Shown piece after piece: positions 1 to 6,784 of a stretch of 22,646 nt of DNA. The notes beneath the pieces were generated by a model that saw only the letters and a list, made by a program, of their open reading frames with translations, made no database searches and was not told the DNA's origin. Position 1 is the stretch's first letter. Every line of letters starts with the position of its first letter. The translations under genes were made by a program, and so were the position numbers. The DNA comes from a virus, in IMG/VR virus record IMGVR_UViG_3300009151_000427, positions 1 to 22,646 of that record, one strand, 5' to 3'.

Positions 1-308
1 ATCCCCAACACCTTGACGTTTTCTTTTATTTGCTCATCAGCTAGTGCCAGCATTTTTACTAACCGCGCCGACTCAACATAAGCCGCCTCCGCACGTTGAC
101 GATACTCTTCCATCGTGAGTTTAAACTCATTGGCTATATCCATGTTCTCCTTCGCATCCAATGTAGCGCAGAGCCTCTCGTCATTAACGACTAGCATCTC
201 CTCCTCCAAGACGCGGTAATGTTCCTTCTGTGCTGCGAGTTCGCGTTGCCAGTGATCACTTGGAAACTTTACTTGCCCACACGCTTCGCAATGCCGAATG
301 TCCGTCAT
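1..308 (-). CDS. Small Cys-motif phage protein, C-terminus cut by window edge
   Basis: I do not recognise a function. The gene starts at an ATG at 306-308 inside the stop of the gene to its right (ATGA overlap) and is still open at base 1. The N-terminus reads MTDIRHCEACGQVKFPSDHW, with one CxxC pair that may be half of a zinc site, followed by Glu/Arg/Lys-rich sequence likely to form a coiled coil. Residues 2-20 are nearly the same as the start of the protein at 1935-2306. The next stretch (ELAAQKEHYRVL..EMLV..DER) matches the middle of the protein at 305-757. It is therefore a mosaic of segments shared with two neighbours. It is the last visible gene of the leftward train. Confidence 0.75.
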   Translation of the reverse strand, partial: MTDIRHCEACGQVKFPSDHWQRELAAQKEHYRVLEEEMLVVNDERLCATLDAKENMDIANEFKLTMEEYRQRAEAAYVESARLVKMLALADEQIKENVKVLG

Positions 309-757
309 TTCATCTCCCTCATAGAAGCGTCAATTAATGCATCAAGTCTGTCGCGTGACGGACAATCGTAACCAAGTTTTATTGCTTCTATCGGCTTGGT
401 GACTACCGCAAGCGGTGAGCAAAACCAGCTTTGTACCCGCAGCCACCGATACCGTTCCGAATCCAACACCGCAGCGTTACGCTCATCCATCATCACAAGC
501 ATCTCATCCGTCAGAACGCGATACTGCTCCTTCTGCGCGGCGAGTTCGTTCTCTGCTTTGACTGCACGATAGCAACCATGCCCCATTTCTTTTGCGTCAG
601 TGCAGGGTTTATTCTGTGCAACAAGTGCGTTGGCGGCTTCGCGCAACAAGTCGCGGGTTTCCCACAGTTCATTATGATCGTCATGGCTAGACGGAACCGC
701 AAACCACTCGGCATCAGTCCGCAACCGATCAATCAAACTATCATTTACTTTATCCAT
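305..757 (-). CDS. Hypothetical phage protein with coiled-coil middle and RYRWLR motif
   Basis: 150 residues, function unknown. The N-terminal half is helical and acidic. The middle (ELAAQKEQYRVLTDEMLVMMDER) is predicted coiled coil and is shared with the truncated gene at 1-308. The C-terminal third contains ERYRWLR followed by LDALIDASMRE. An RYRWLR segment followed by a final LDxxID helix is a pattern I associate with small uncharacterised phage proteins. The start at 755-757 lies 13 bp inside the preceding small membrane-protein gene, and the stop overlaps the next start as ATGA, so translation is probably coupled on both sides. No catalytic motif is visible. Confidence 0.8.
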   Translation of the reverse strand: MDKVNDSLIDRLRTDAEWFAVPSSHDDHNELWETRDLLREAANALVAQNKPCTDAKEMGHGCYRAVKAENELAAQKEQYRVLTDEMLVMMDERNAAVLDSERYRWLRVQSWFCSPLAVVTKPIEAIKLGYDCPSRDRLDALIDASMREMK

Positions 758-906
758 AGCGCCAGCACTCCTCCAAGACCTACGACAATTAAACTACCCA
801 CTAGCACACCATCACGGAACCCCTCCGCATAAGCCCGTTTTCTGTGCCTGTCCACGATGCCCCAGTCCATCAACTTTTCCTCGCAAAGACTATCCCAGAT
901 GCTCAT
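745..906 (-). CDS. Small single-pass membrane protein (53 aa)
   Basis: A short gene fitting the spacing of the operon. The start ATG (904-906) overlaps the upstream stop as ATGA, and the TAA at 745-747 lies inside the next gene. The translation begins MSIWDSLCEEKLMDWGIVD. It has a charged middle (RHRKRAYAEGFRDG) and a hydrophobic C-terminal segment of about 20 residues (VLVGSLIVVGLGGVLALWI) ending in a lysine. That is the shape of a single membrane span with the N-terminus probably in the cytoplasm. The role is unknown. A spanin or holin role is possible for such a small protein, but nothing in the sequence or neighbourhood points to lysis. Confidence 0.6.
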   Translation of the reverse strand: MSIWDSLCEEKLMDWGIVDRHRKRAYAEGFRDGVLVGSLIVVGLGGVLALWIK

Positions 907-1127
907 TTCGTGCGCTCCTTTATCACCGCTTCCATCAGGTCTTCAATGTTCGCCCCCATCGGCCTTCCTTCCCACGACTGCCACGCGCCGTTTCGCCTCT
1001 GGTCAATCGTCAGATCACCGTTTAAACTCTGCTTAACCATCATTAGCATCGCCGGTGATGCAGCGGTGAATAGTTTTGGTGCGTCGTTCGGGGGGCAGAT
1101 CGTGTATATGTAAGGTAATTTAGCCAC
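903..1127 (-). CDS. Hypothetical protein, GTG start
   Basis: 74 residues (MAKLPYIYTICPPNDAPKLF...), function not recognised. The start is a GTG at 1125-1127 preceded by GGGAG. It overlaps the end of the upstream gene by 8 bp, and its TGA overlaps the start of the membrane-protein gene (ATGA). The sequence is mixed alpha/beta in character, with a PRMGANIEDLMEAVIKERTK-like helical C-terminus (GRPMGANIEDLMEAVI). No metal-binding or catalytic motif stands out. The gene is supported mainly by its overlap spacing on both sides and a translation of normal composition. Confidence 0.7.
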   Translation of the reverse strand: MAKLPYIYTICPPNDAPKLFTAASPAMLMMVKQSLNGDLTIDQRRNGAWQSWEGRPMGANIEDLMEAVIKERTK

Positions 1128-1380
1128 CGTTCTTCTCCCGTTTCAATCTTGTTGGCGCATCATCTCCGCGCAGCCATTCGTTGATACATTCAAGCAATTC
1201 TTTCTCAATGTCTTTTGCATCTCCGCGTTTCATACTTTTTGCAAATGAAATGTTGTAAGCCATGCGCTCCATGTTTTGCAACTCTGCTAGAGTCATTTTT
1301 GTTTTCATGCGTTCTTCTTTCATTTCCCGCACTCCTTCTTTCTTTTTGAAATATCTGTCGATTATGTCGGCGCGGCTCAT
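1120..1380 (-). CDS. Hypothetical protein with duplicated MSRADIIDRYFKKK leader
   Basis: 86 residues from the ATG at 1378-1380, which overlaps the upstream stop as ATGA. The N-terminal 20 residues (MSRADIIDRYFKKKEGVREM) are almost the same as those of the gene at 1705-1938; the rest (Glu/Lys/Met-rich helix, then ECINEWLRGDDAPTRLKR) is unrelated. A second possible start is the Met at 1321-1323, which has the better Shine-Dalgarno (AAGGAGTGCGGGAA). I prefer the longer form. The two leader copies differ only by a synonymous Phe codon and one whole inserted Glu codon, which suggests the leader is translated. Function is unknown. Confidence 0.7.
   Translation of the reverse strand: MSRADIIDRYFKKKEGVREMKEERMKTKMTLAELQNMERMAYNISFAKSMKRGDAKDIEKELLECINEWLRGDDAPTRLKREKNGG
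1321..1380 (-). repeat. Leader repeat, copy A (coding)
   Basis: A 60-bp stretch nearly identical to 1882-1938. It runs from a GGAGTGCGGGAAATG ribosome-binding and start module back to the ATG of MSRADIIDRYFKKK. Relative to copy B it has one extra codon (three bases) and one silent third-position change (TTC against TTT for Phe). The 15-base module GGAGTGCGGGAAATG occurs a third time at 1936-1950. Confidence 0.9.
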
Positions 1381-1703
1381 AGCTTTTTCATCGCCCGAAT
1401 CGCTGCGGCACAATCTTTAAGAGTATTGCGGAGCATCATGTAATCGCACACCTTCGCCGCTTGTTCCAGCGCCGAGTTATACGAGCTAAGACGCACCTCT
1501 TTAATATGCGCCTCCAACTTTTCATGTCCTACCTCAAGCAATTTGATGCGTTCAAGTGCATGGCTCAGTTGAGTACTCATCTCTAATCCTTTTTCATCGC
1601 CCAAATCTTTCGGAGGCTGCGTGGGATTGGTGGTAAAGACCGGCGAGGTCATCCCGCAAGTCGGGCAGCGTTCACCTTGCATTACTCGCGCGGATAGTGT
1701 CAT
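1377..1703 (-). CDS. Small zinc-ribbon-like phage protein (CPTCG)
   Basis: 108 residues from the ATG at 1701-1703, chosen because it has AAGGGGGA six bases upstream and sits next to the stop of the previous gene. Residues 8-20 read MQGERCPTCGMTS, a CxxC pair of the type seen in small phage zinc-ribbon proteins; no second pair is present. The C-terminal half is helical with the pattern SALEQAAKVCDY...KDCAAAIRAMKKL, typical of many short phage proteins of unknown function. An internal ATG (MSTQLSHALERIK) also has an AAAGGA site and could give a shorter product without the CxxC. The stop overlaps the next start (ATGA). Confidence 0.7.
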   Translation of the reverse strand: MTLSARVMQGERCPTCGMTSPVFTTNPTQPPKDLGDEKGLEMSTQLSHALERIKLLEVGHEKLEAHIKEVRLSSYNSALEQAAKVCDYMMLRNTLKDCAAAIRAMKKL

Positions 1704-1704
1704 A

Positions 1705-1938
1705 TCATTCCCCCTTCGGCGTACTCTCAATCGGCAACCACTCCCGCCCATCAAGTAGCGGGTCAGCAAGCGCGGCGAGGATAGCTTCCTCGGCGGCAAA
1801 AGATACGCCGTCATAATTCACACCGAATTCCAGACAGGCTTTAGCTGCAATCTCAGCCACCCGTTTCCTTTGTTCTGGGTTCATTTCCCGCACTCCTTTC
1901 TTTTTAAAATATCTGTCGATTATGTCGGCGCGGCTCAT
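1705..1938 (-). CDS. Hypothetical protein with MSRADIIDRYFKKK leader (paralogous N-terminus)
   Basis: 77 residues. The start at 1936-1938 overlaps the upstream TGA (ATGA) and has AAGGAG upstream. A longer reading through the upstream gene in another frame is not needed. After the duplicated leader (residues 1-20) the protein continues MNPEQRKRVAEIAAKACLEF and ends GREWLPIESTPKGE. The body (AEEAILAALADPLLDGREWLPIES) resembles short phage proteins carrying a WLPI(E/D)S-type tail, but I cannot assign a function. An internal start at 1882-1884 has the same strong ribosome-binding module as the outer start, so two products are possible. Confidence 0.7.
   Translation of the reverse strand: MSRADIIDRYFKKKGVREMNPEQRKRVAEIAAKACLEFGVNYDGVSFAAEEAILAALADPLLDGREWLPIESTPKGE
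1882..1938 (-). repeat. Leader repeat, copy B (coding)
   Basis: The second copy of the leader at 1321-1380, 57 bp long. It encodes MSRADIIDRYFKKKGVREM and contains, at its end, another GGAGTGCGGGAAATG. Because the indel between the copies is a whole codon, the reading frame is kept in both. This favours a duplicated protein segment over a purely regulatory repeat. Confidence 0.9.
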
Positions 1939-2306
1939 TTCCCGCACTCCTTCAGTGCTTCGCGAATTCTGGCGTGTTTGTCTAAGCCCAAATTTCCTGC
2001 TGCGTCTAACCATTTCAACGCGACCGCCAGCTTGTCGCGCTGCTCTAGCGTATCTTGCCAACACGCAAAGAAATGATCCGCATCCGCTACCGCCTTGTCT
2101 CGCTGCGCTAGAGCTTCGTCCCATCCGTTGCTGCACTCGTCCCTACGCTTAGTTACGGCGGCGAGTCTGGTCTGGTTGTCCTCCGCAACTTTTCTGTTGG
2201 CTACAGCGAGGTCTTGCCAGTAAGTAATTTTGCGCTGCCAGTAGTCGTCTGGCACCTTGACTTGACCACACGCTTCGCAATGCCGGGCTGTCGTTTCATC
2301 GCTCAT
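1935..2306 (-). CDS. Coiled-coil protein with N-terminal HCEACGQVK motif
   Basis: 123 residues, function unknown. The N-terminus (ARHCEACGQVKVPDDYWQR) carries a CxxC pair and is nearly the same as that of the truncated gene at 1-308, including at DNA level (24 of 25 bases, 2261-2285). The remainder is a long charged helix with heptad-like Ala/Leu/Arg spacing (WDEALAQRDKAVADADHFF, TLEQRDKLAVALKWLDAAG). This suggests an oligomerising coiled coil behind a small metal-binding head. The start has AGGGGAG and overlaps the upstream stop as ATGA; the stop does the same with the next gene. Confidence 0.8.
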   Translation of the reverse strand: MSDETTARHCEACGQVKVPDDYWQRKITYWQDLAVANRKVAEDNQTRLAAVTKRRDECSNGWDEALAQRDKAVADADHFFACWQDTLEQRDKLAVALKWLDAAGNLGLDKHARIREALKECGK

Positions 2307-2473
2307 TTTATCTCCCCTAAATTTACCTCCAACAAGTCAAACACAAAAGCCCCTACCTCATCTTTCGTAGCAAAGAATCTCTCGCCACCCCTACCATGCT
2401 CTGTGTCATCCTGTATGTGGTAGCGCACAGTAAAACCATTCTCAAGCCTGCGGAATGTCAGACGATCAATCAT
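2303..2473 (-). CDS. Hypothetical protein (56 aa)
   Basis: A short gene bounded on both sides by ATGA overlaps and preceded by GGAGGAGATGAA. The translation begins MIDRLTFRRLENGFTVRYHI. It continues with a charged loop (QDDTEHGRGGERFFATKDE) and ends VFDLLEVNLGEIK. The alternation suggests a small beta-hairpin followed by a helix, and the FATKDEV...F.LLE part resembles small phage proteins that modify a protein display of the form 'F.T..E...FV..LL'. No function can be assigned. Confidence 0.7.
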   Translation of the reverse strand: MIDRLTFRRLENGFTVRYHIQDDTEHGRGGERFFATKDEVGAFVFDLLEVNLGEIK

Positions 2474-2625
2474 TTCATCTCCTCCCGATACTGCGCCATT
2501 GTCGCGGCGACATTAGTGCTTGCTGCATTTGTCGGCACCCACTCGCATCTATCCAGCAAATACTTTTTCCGGCTACGCAGGTAGGCTATTGCCAGTGCCA
2601 GATGTGTTTTTAGGTAGTCGTTCAT
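2470..2625 (-). CDS. Hypothetical protein (51 aa)
   Basis: A short gene with ATGA overlaps at both ends. The translation begins MNDYLKTHLALAIAYLRSRK, then KYLLDRCEWVPTNAAST and ends MAQYREEMK. The N-terminal helix is amphipathic rather than a clear membrane span, because basic residues follow directly. It is supported by its spacing in the operon and an upstream AAGGGAAAG. Function is not recognised. Confidence 0.65.
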   Translation of the reverse strand: MNDYLKTHLALAIAYLRSRKKYLLDRCEWVPTNAASTNVAATMAQYREEMK

Positions 2626-2777
2626 TTCTTTCCCTTCATATATGCGTTGTATGCCAATGCCAACTCCAAGTCAGCCGCCTTCCATGCCTTGGATGCAACA
2701 GCAGTGCGTGTGTCGAAGTAGCGTTTACGTGCGGTCATAAACTTCTCAAGGACTACGCGGAATTCAGCTTGGGTCAT
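2622..2777 (-). CDS. Small helical protein (51 aa)
   Basis: A short gene between the nuclease gene and the 51-residue gene to its left, overlapping each as ATGA. The translation begins MTQAEFRVVLEKFMTARKRY and is entirely helical with many Ala, Lys and aromatic residues (AWKAADLELALAYNAYMKGKK). The Shine-Dalgarno is weak (GGATTCTTCAA), so translation probably depends on coupling to the nuclease gene. No function is recognised; a basic helical protein of this size could bind nucleic acid or a partner protein. Confidence 0.65.
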   Translation of the reverse strand: MTQAEFRVVLEKFMTARKRYFDTRTAVASKAWKAADLELALAYNAYMKGKK

Positions 2778-3067
2778 TTGAAGAATCCTAAGAATTTAAC
2801 AAAGTTATCCATCGACGTTTCTCTGACAACAACCGCCTCGCCCCCTGCTGCATCTATCCGCTGTAACTCTCGCGTCTGAAGTGCGGTGGGCATCTCTTTA
2901 CCTGCCTTGCACTCAATGGCAAGAAACTTCCCGTTGTAGCAGCAGATGAAGTCAGGGATACCTGACCGTCCGTATCCCCCCGTTGCAGGGCAGAAGTAAT
3001 ACACCTTCATCTCATCCAGTAGTTTCTTTACCTTCGCCTTCACTTTTCCTTCCGGTGTCGTAGCCAT
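2774..3067 (-). CDS. VRR-NUC domain nuclease
   Basis: 97 residues, almost exactly one VRR-NUC domain (PD-(D/E)xK superfamily). The motifs are in order: GIPDF at residues 36-40 with the metal-binding Asp39, then AIECK at 50-54 with Glu52 and Lys54, then a Gln at 64 followed by AAGGEAVVV. The family is found in phages and in FAN1, and acts on branched DNA such as flaps or junctions. Standalone phage versions are usually taken as Holliday-junction or flap nucleases. Its place next to the DUF3150/VWA/ATPase genes suggests a replication or recombination role. The start has AGGGGA upstream, just after the previous stop. Confidence 0.88.
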   Translation of the reverse strand: MATTPEGKVKAKVKKLLDEMKVYYFCPATGGYGRSGIPDFICCYNGKFLAIECKAGKEMPTALQTRELQRIDAAGGEAVVVRETSMDNFVKFLGFFK

Positions 3068-3075
3068 ACATTCCC

Positions 3076-3927
3076 CTACCAGTTGAACTTCTTAAGGATA
3101 TCGTCCACTTGCGTCTTAATTTCCTGCCGCGCACCAATGCTTTCACGCAAGTCCTTAACATCGACATTGCATATCGCCAGTTCTAATTCCCTACGCGCCG
3201 TCTCTAACGCAGGATCATTGGTCACGTTAAGCTTCGACAACAAGGAACACAGGTCAACCGCGTTACCCAGCAAACTGTCCCTGAATATCTTGCGCTTGTC
3301 CCCGTCCTTATCCGTTAGACGTTCACTCATATGTATGAGGCACCCATGCAGCCGATCCCACAAGTCCTTAGTGACGTTACCCAACCGGTCATCGTAGACT
3401 TTCTTATATTGTGCTTCTAACTCTTGGCGCAGGGAATCATCAGCCTTGACGCGCCAATCCCCCACATCAGGCACGGGGGAAAAAGTATACCCAAGCTGGA
3501 ACTTATGAGCAATCGTATCTATCGTCGGATACTCATCGCGGTTGAACAACGCCCCCATCTGAAACGCCTGTGCCGCAATCAACGTGGAATACTTGGTGCA
3601 GAAGTCCTTCACCGTATCGCTAAACTTCTGTTCCCAATCAGATAGGTCGCGCTTGTAGTCAAGGAAGTTAGGCATTGTAAGTAACCGCTCACCACCATCA
3701 GACCAAGGCAACGTCTGACGTTGATGCCAATTACGCACTGCTTTCGACACCGAGTGAACCATCTCCAACTCAACAACCCCTGCGAAGAGGTTCTTGTTGT
3801 AGTTACCCGCTCGGGTCTTGGTGTGCTTGGCAACGTCTACTTCTTCGGACACTTGACGATCCAACTTACGGCCTGACCATACCGAGATGGTCAGATTAAC
3901 CAACATGCTATCGTTTGCAAGACTCAT
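3076..3927 (-). CDS. DUF3150-like phage protein
   Basis: 283 residues from the ATG at 3925-3927, chosen for the AAGGAG eight bases upstream; a longer reading would run into the preceding gene. The N-terminal part LVNLTISVWSGRKLDRQVSE, then AGNYNKNLF, then TLPWSDGGERLL, and a mid segment ending VPDVGDWRVK are features I associate with DUF3150 proteins of phages and plasmids, whose function is unknown. The C-terminal half is helical and charged. It is followed by the nuclease gene and preceded, one base apart, by a 90-residue gene and then the VWA/ATPase pair. This repeated association suggests a shared complex. The family name is from memory of motifs. Confidence 0.7.
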   Translation of the reverse strand: MSLANDSMLVNLTISVWSGRKLDRQVSEEVDVAKHTKTRAGNYNKNLFAGVVELEMVHSVSKAVRNWHQRQTLPWSDGGERLLTMPNFLDYKRDLSDWEQKFSDTVKDFCTKYSTLIAAQAFQMGALFNRDEYPTIDTIAHKFQLGYTFSPVPDVGDWRVKADDSLRQELEAQYKKVYDDRLGNVTKDLWDRLHGCLIHMSERLTDKDGDKRKIFRDSLLGNAVDLCSLLSKLNVTNDPALETARRELELAICNVDVKDLRESIGARQEIKTQVDDILKKFNW

Positions 3928-3928
3928 T

Positions 3929-4201
3929 TTATTTCTCCTTGGTTTCTTTGGTTGCAAGTTCTGCTGCGTAAAGTAATTTCCCCATTGCATACGTTTCTTC
4001 CGGCATTATCTGCAACGAGATTGCACCGACATCAGCCGGTTTGACTCGCGGCTCGGACTCCTTTGTTTCCGGGTTCCAATGCGTGTCATACGACTCAATC
4101 CCGCTATCCACTAACAACGGGAAAATTGCTGCTGCTGCCTTCGTCTCCATTACAAACGTCATATACCCGATCTTCAGTAACGCTCGGTTCTTGCTAGCCA
4201 T
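3929..4201 (-). CDS. Hypothetical protein (90 aa)
   Basis: 90 residues, between the VWA gene and the DUF3150-like gene with only one base on each side. It has an AGGAG site seven bases before the ATG. The sequence begins MASKNRALLKIGYMTFVMET. It continues with an Ala-rich helix (KAAAAIFPLLVDSGIESYDTH) and a region ending SLQIMPEETYAMGKLLYAAE. The pattern looks like a compact alpha/beta protein with a regular strand-helix order. No catalytic motif is visible. Its strict spacing inside the module suggests it is made together with those proteins; any functional link is inference. Confidence 0.75.
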   Translation of the reverse strand: MASKNRALLKIGYMTFVMETKAAAAIFPLLVDSGIESYDTHWNPETKESEPRVKPADVGAISLQIMPEETYAMGKLLYAAELATKETKEK

Positions 4202-4202
4202 A

Positions 4203-5381
4203 TCAATCTCCTATGTAAAGTGTCCTGCCGTTACCAGCAGTAATGCGTTTGCTCGTGATGCACCACAACACAGGGCAAGGCCACACCCCGCCCCAATCGT
4301 TACCTACCTCACCATCAGTCAGCATGATGAAACACTCGGGCTTGATGCGGTTTGCAGCCAGATAGTCCGTGACACACGACGGCTTTGTGCCACCCCCACC
4401 CTTGGGCTTCGTGGACTGCGCCAACATCTCATACTGACCCTCGGAATACTTCTCGTGCGCGGCTACCTTCGTATCCCAATAGAGCAGATCGACCACCTCT
4501 GGCCTGACCAACTGCGCCATTGCTGCGGTCTCCGACAAGAACCGTGACAGTATCTTGTCGCCTATGGACATCGACGTATCATTCCCAATACCCACCCGCC
4601 CAACGGTCTCGCTGATATGCGAGGGCAGGTAGATACCGCTGTCGAGCAACCGCCTGTTGGGTCTACGCCATGTGGATATCTCCTTGCCACTGCACAAGGT
4701 AGTCACGAAGTCCCGCATCTCCTCGACCCAGTCCACCTTGGGAGCCAGCACCTCACGCACTGCACGATCAAGCCCCCCAGCCAACTTACCCGCCAAGATG
4801 CTGCCCTGCTGCAACGCTTGCTCTACTTGCTTGGTGACTTCTTCTACTGCTTGCGCGGGTCTGCCCTTAGCCTTCTCCCAATCATGCTGGTCAAAACCCT
4901 TCGGTGAATCCCCACCCTTGCCATCTTTCTTGTTCTGCTGCAACAACCGGAATACGTCACCGGCATCCAACCCTTTATACGCTTCGTCAAACGCGCCGTT
5001 CGCTGGCATCTTGATGAACTTCTCCCCAGCGTCGGACAGCACCAGCAACAAGTTGATCACGTAGTCACAGGCTCTGTTCGCCAGTTCCGCATCTTCCTTC
5101 CACATCCATGACCACGTAATCAGATGCAGCAACGCCTTGTGGAGATTTTCGTGGAGAATAAGGAACTTCAACTCCGCGTCGGACAATGTCCGACAGAACG
5201 CCCTGCCATACTTGGTGTTGACCCCATCCGTGTAGGCAGTGGGGCATGTGGCAGCATCGTCCTCCACCGTTGTATCCCCCATCATCAGTATCCCCGCGAG
5301 GCTTCGATACTTGGGGTGCATCAGTAGTGCGAGGGTGCATTTCTGCACCCTTTCTTCTTCAGTCAGGTTTGACTCGTTCAT
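4203..5381 (-). CDS. Metallopeptidase-like / von Willebrand A domain protein (DUF2201 type)
   Basis: 392 residues. The N-terminal domain carries HENLH at residues 77-81, an HExxH zinc motif, inside a helix, as in the putative metallopeptidase domain paired with VWA-like DUF2201 proteins. A Gly/Lys/Gln-rich linker (about 145-200) leads to a VWA-like domain with a MIDAS motif DTSMS at 268-272 and a later FIMLTDGEVG strand, near the C-terminus. Such proteins act with a MoxR ATPase, which is the next gene upstream (9 bp away). Known MoxR/VWA pairs work as chaperones or metal-insertion machines, so a remodelling role is likely here. The start has AGGGAGGA. One copy of the 17-bp palindrome lies inside it, encoding part of CRTLSD just before the zinc motif. 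Confidence 0.85.
   Translation of the reverse strand: MNESNLTEEERVQKCTLALLMHPKYRSLAGILMMGDTTVEDDAATCPTAYTDGVNTKYGRAFCRTLSDAELKFLILHENLHKALLHLITWSWMWKEDAELANRACDYVINLLLVLSDAGEKFIKMPANGAFDEAYKGLDAGDVFRLLQQNKKDGKGGDSPKGFDQHDWEKAKGRPAQAVEEVTKQVEQALQQGSILAGKLAGGLDRAVREVLAPKVDWVEEMRDFVTTLCSGKEISTWRRPNRRLLDSGIYLPSHISETVGRVGIGNDTSMSIGDKILSRFLSETAAMAQLVRPEVVDLLYWDTKVAAHEKYSEGQYEMLAQSTKPKGGGGTKPSCVTDYLAANRIKPECFIMLTDGEVGNDWGGVWPCPVLWCITSKRITAGNGRTLYIGD
5178..5194. repeat. Palindrome copy inside a coding region
   Basis: GTCGGACAATGTCCGAC, with 8-bp perfect arms around one base. It is the same sequence as the five copies in the 11.5-13.5 kb control region. Here it falls within the metallopeptidase/VWA gene and encodes residues of CRTLSD (63-68). 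Confidence 0.9.
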
Positions 5382-5390
5382 ACGTCCTCC

Positions 5391-6461
5391 CTATACCATC
5401 CAGTGATTTTGCGTAGCCCATGTCACGAATGCCCGATTGTTCAACGCCACACTTCTTGCCGGGGACGTAAGAACATTCAATGCGAACACCCCCTGATATT
5501 CTTTGGGTAACCGCTGACAATACGACATCCACGGCGTGAATGTTTTCCTATCCACCAACGACACCGCACTGAATACCGACACGAAGTTACCCGCAAAGTC
5601 CTTGTTGTCAGGCACATACGCTGTATCCGGTGACGCTACAATCGCATCCCACGAAGGCAAGCGGTCATAGGTATCAGCAAAGGTCATGATGTCATTCGCT
5701 GCGGGTGCGCCCACACATCCGGCAATAGCTACCCTCGTCACATGGTTGGGCAACTTCTCCCGCTTCCACATGATGTGGCTGGCCTTGTGCAAGCTGCGCC
5801 CCGATACGAACGCCTTGCTAGGCTTGGTTGGGTAGTTGATATACGGGTTCCCGTCCCCGTCCCGATACGACGCGAAACAACGCGGGAACTTCTTCACCCA
5901 TGCAATGATCACTGGGTGAATACCATTAGCCATAGCCCAGATGATCCACTCTTCTGCTGTTGGCTTCCTGATTTCAATCGTTGACCCGCGATTGCGGAAG
6001 TGTTCCTGCACATGATCACCCAACCCCTCGACTGCAAGGTTGGACGTAGCGAACACACAGCTACCCTTGGGCAACGAGAACTCACCGATCTTATGCTCGT
6101 GGAACAAACGCAAGAACGTATTCTGCACAGGGCGTGTGCCTTTACCAATCTCATCTGCCATGAACATGACCGGCCTATCGGATTGGATGTTCAGCATGTA
6201 GTTGGGGGCGAAGCGCGTGACCTTGACTCCGTTGATGACCTCAGTGAACGGCACACCAGTTATGTCGGACGTATCGAACGTCGGCACCTCGGCATACATG
6301 CACTGATGCCCCGGCATCCGCTTGCCCAACTCATAGAGCATGTGCGACTTGCCGATGCCCATCTCACCCAAAAACAGATACGAAACATCCTGACCCGTAT
6401 GCTGCACCAGATCAGTTGCCTCGTTCAACGACAATACATCTACTACATTAGCATCACTCAT
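5391..6461 (-). CDS. MoxR-type AAA+ ATPase
   Basis: 356 residues. Walker A is GEMGIGKS at 32-39, Walker B is VMFMADE at 98-104, and the sensor-1 region is FATSN at 137-141, followed by an HFRNRGS segment that may supply the arginine finger. The overall form, with a short N-terminus and about 150 residues after the core, is that of MoxR/CobS-like ATPases, which act with VWA-domain partners to remodel proteins. The VWA gene follows directly, which supports this pairing. The target is unknown; it might be a phage assembly intermediate, a replication complex or a host enzyme. The start overlaps the upstream stop (ATGA). Confidence 0.9.
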   Translation of the reverse strand: MSDANVVDVLSLNEATDLVQHTGQDVSYLFLGEMGIGKSHMLYELGKRMPGHQCMYAEVPTFDTSDITGVPFTEVINGVKVTRFAPNYMLNIQSDRPVMFMADEIGKGTRPVQNTFLRLFHEHKIGEFSLPKGSCVFATSNLAVEGLGDHVQEHFRNRGSTIEIRKPTAEEWIIWAMANGIHPVIIAWVKKFPRCFASYRDGDGNPYINYPTKPSKAFVSGRSLHKASHIMWKREKLPNHVTRVAIAGCVGAPAANDIMTFADTYDRLPSWDAIVASPDTAYVPDNKDFAGNFVSVFSAVSLVDRKTFTPWMSYCQRLPKEYQGVFALNVLTSPARSVALNNRAFVTWATQNHWMV

Positions 6462-6784
6462 GGTTTCTTCCCTTTAAGTAAATCAATCATAGTGTGATAC
6501 ACGTTACCCATTGCATTTTGAAAGTAAGAACCTTCACTGTTCTTAACTTCCACGGGGGCTTCGTAATAGTTTTTATACGCCTCCCATACCTCGTGAATCG
6601 CCTCTAACCTTGTGTCTGCTGCTCGTGCAATAGTCCTCTGGTCATTGATGTCTTCAAAGTGTCCGCGAATTAACGCGGTATACCTTTGCCCCGCTTGTGC
6701 TAGCAGGTCTTCATTCACCAACACACGCAAAGTCTTACCCTCTAACTTCAACAGTGCTTCAACTTCATCTTCACGTAACTCCAT
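6458..6784 (-). CDS. Hypothetical protein (108 aa)
   Basis: 108 residues, all helical in appearance, beginning MELREDEVEALLKLEGKTLR and ending MIDLLKGKKP. The middle has a Glu/Arg/Asp pattern (DQRTIARAADTRLEAIHEVWEAY) typical of a helical bundle. The stop overlaps the ATPase start as ATGA and its ATG overlaps the upstream stop as TAATG, so the three genes are probably translated in series. No known domain is recognised. Being directly upstream of the ATPase, it may be an adaptor or regulator of it; this is inference only. Confidence 0.75.
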   Translation of the reverse strand: MELREDEVEALLKLEGKTLRVLVNEDLLAQAGQRYTALIRGHFEDINDQRTIARAADTRLEAIHEVWEAYKNYYEAPVEVKNSEGSYFQNAMGNVYHTMIDLLKGKKP

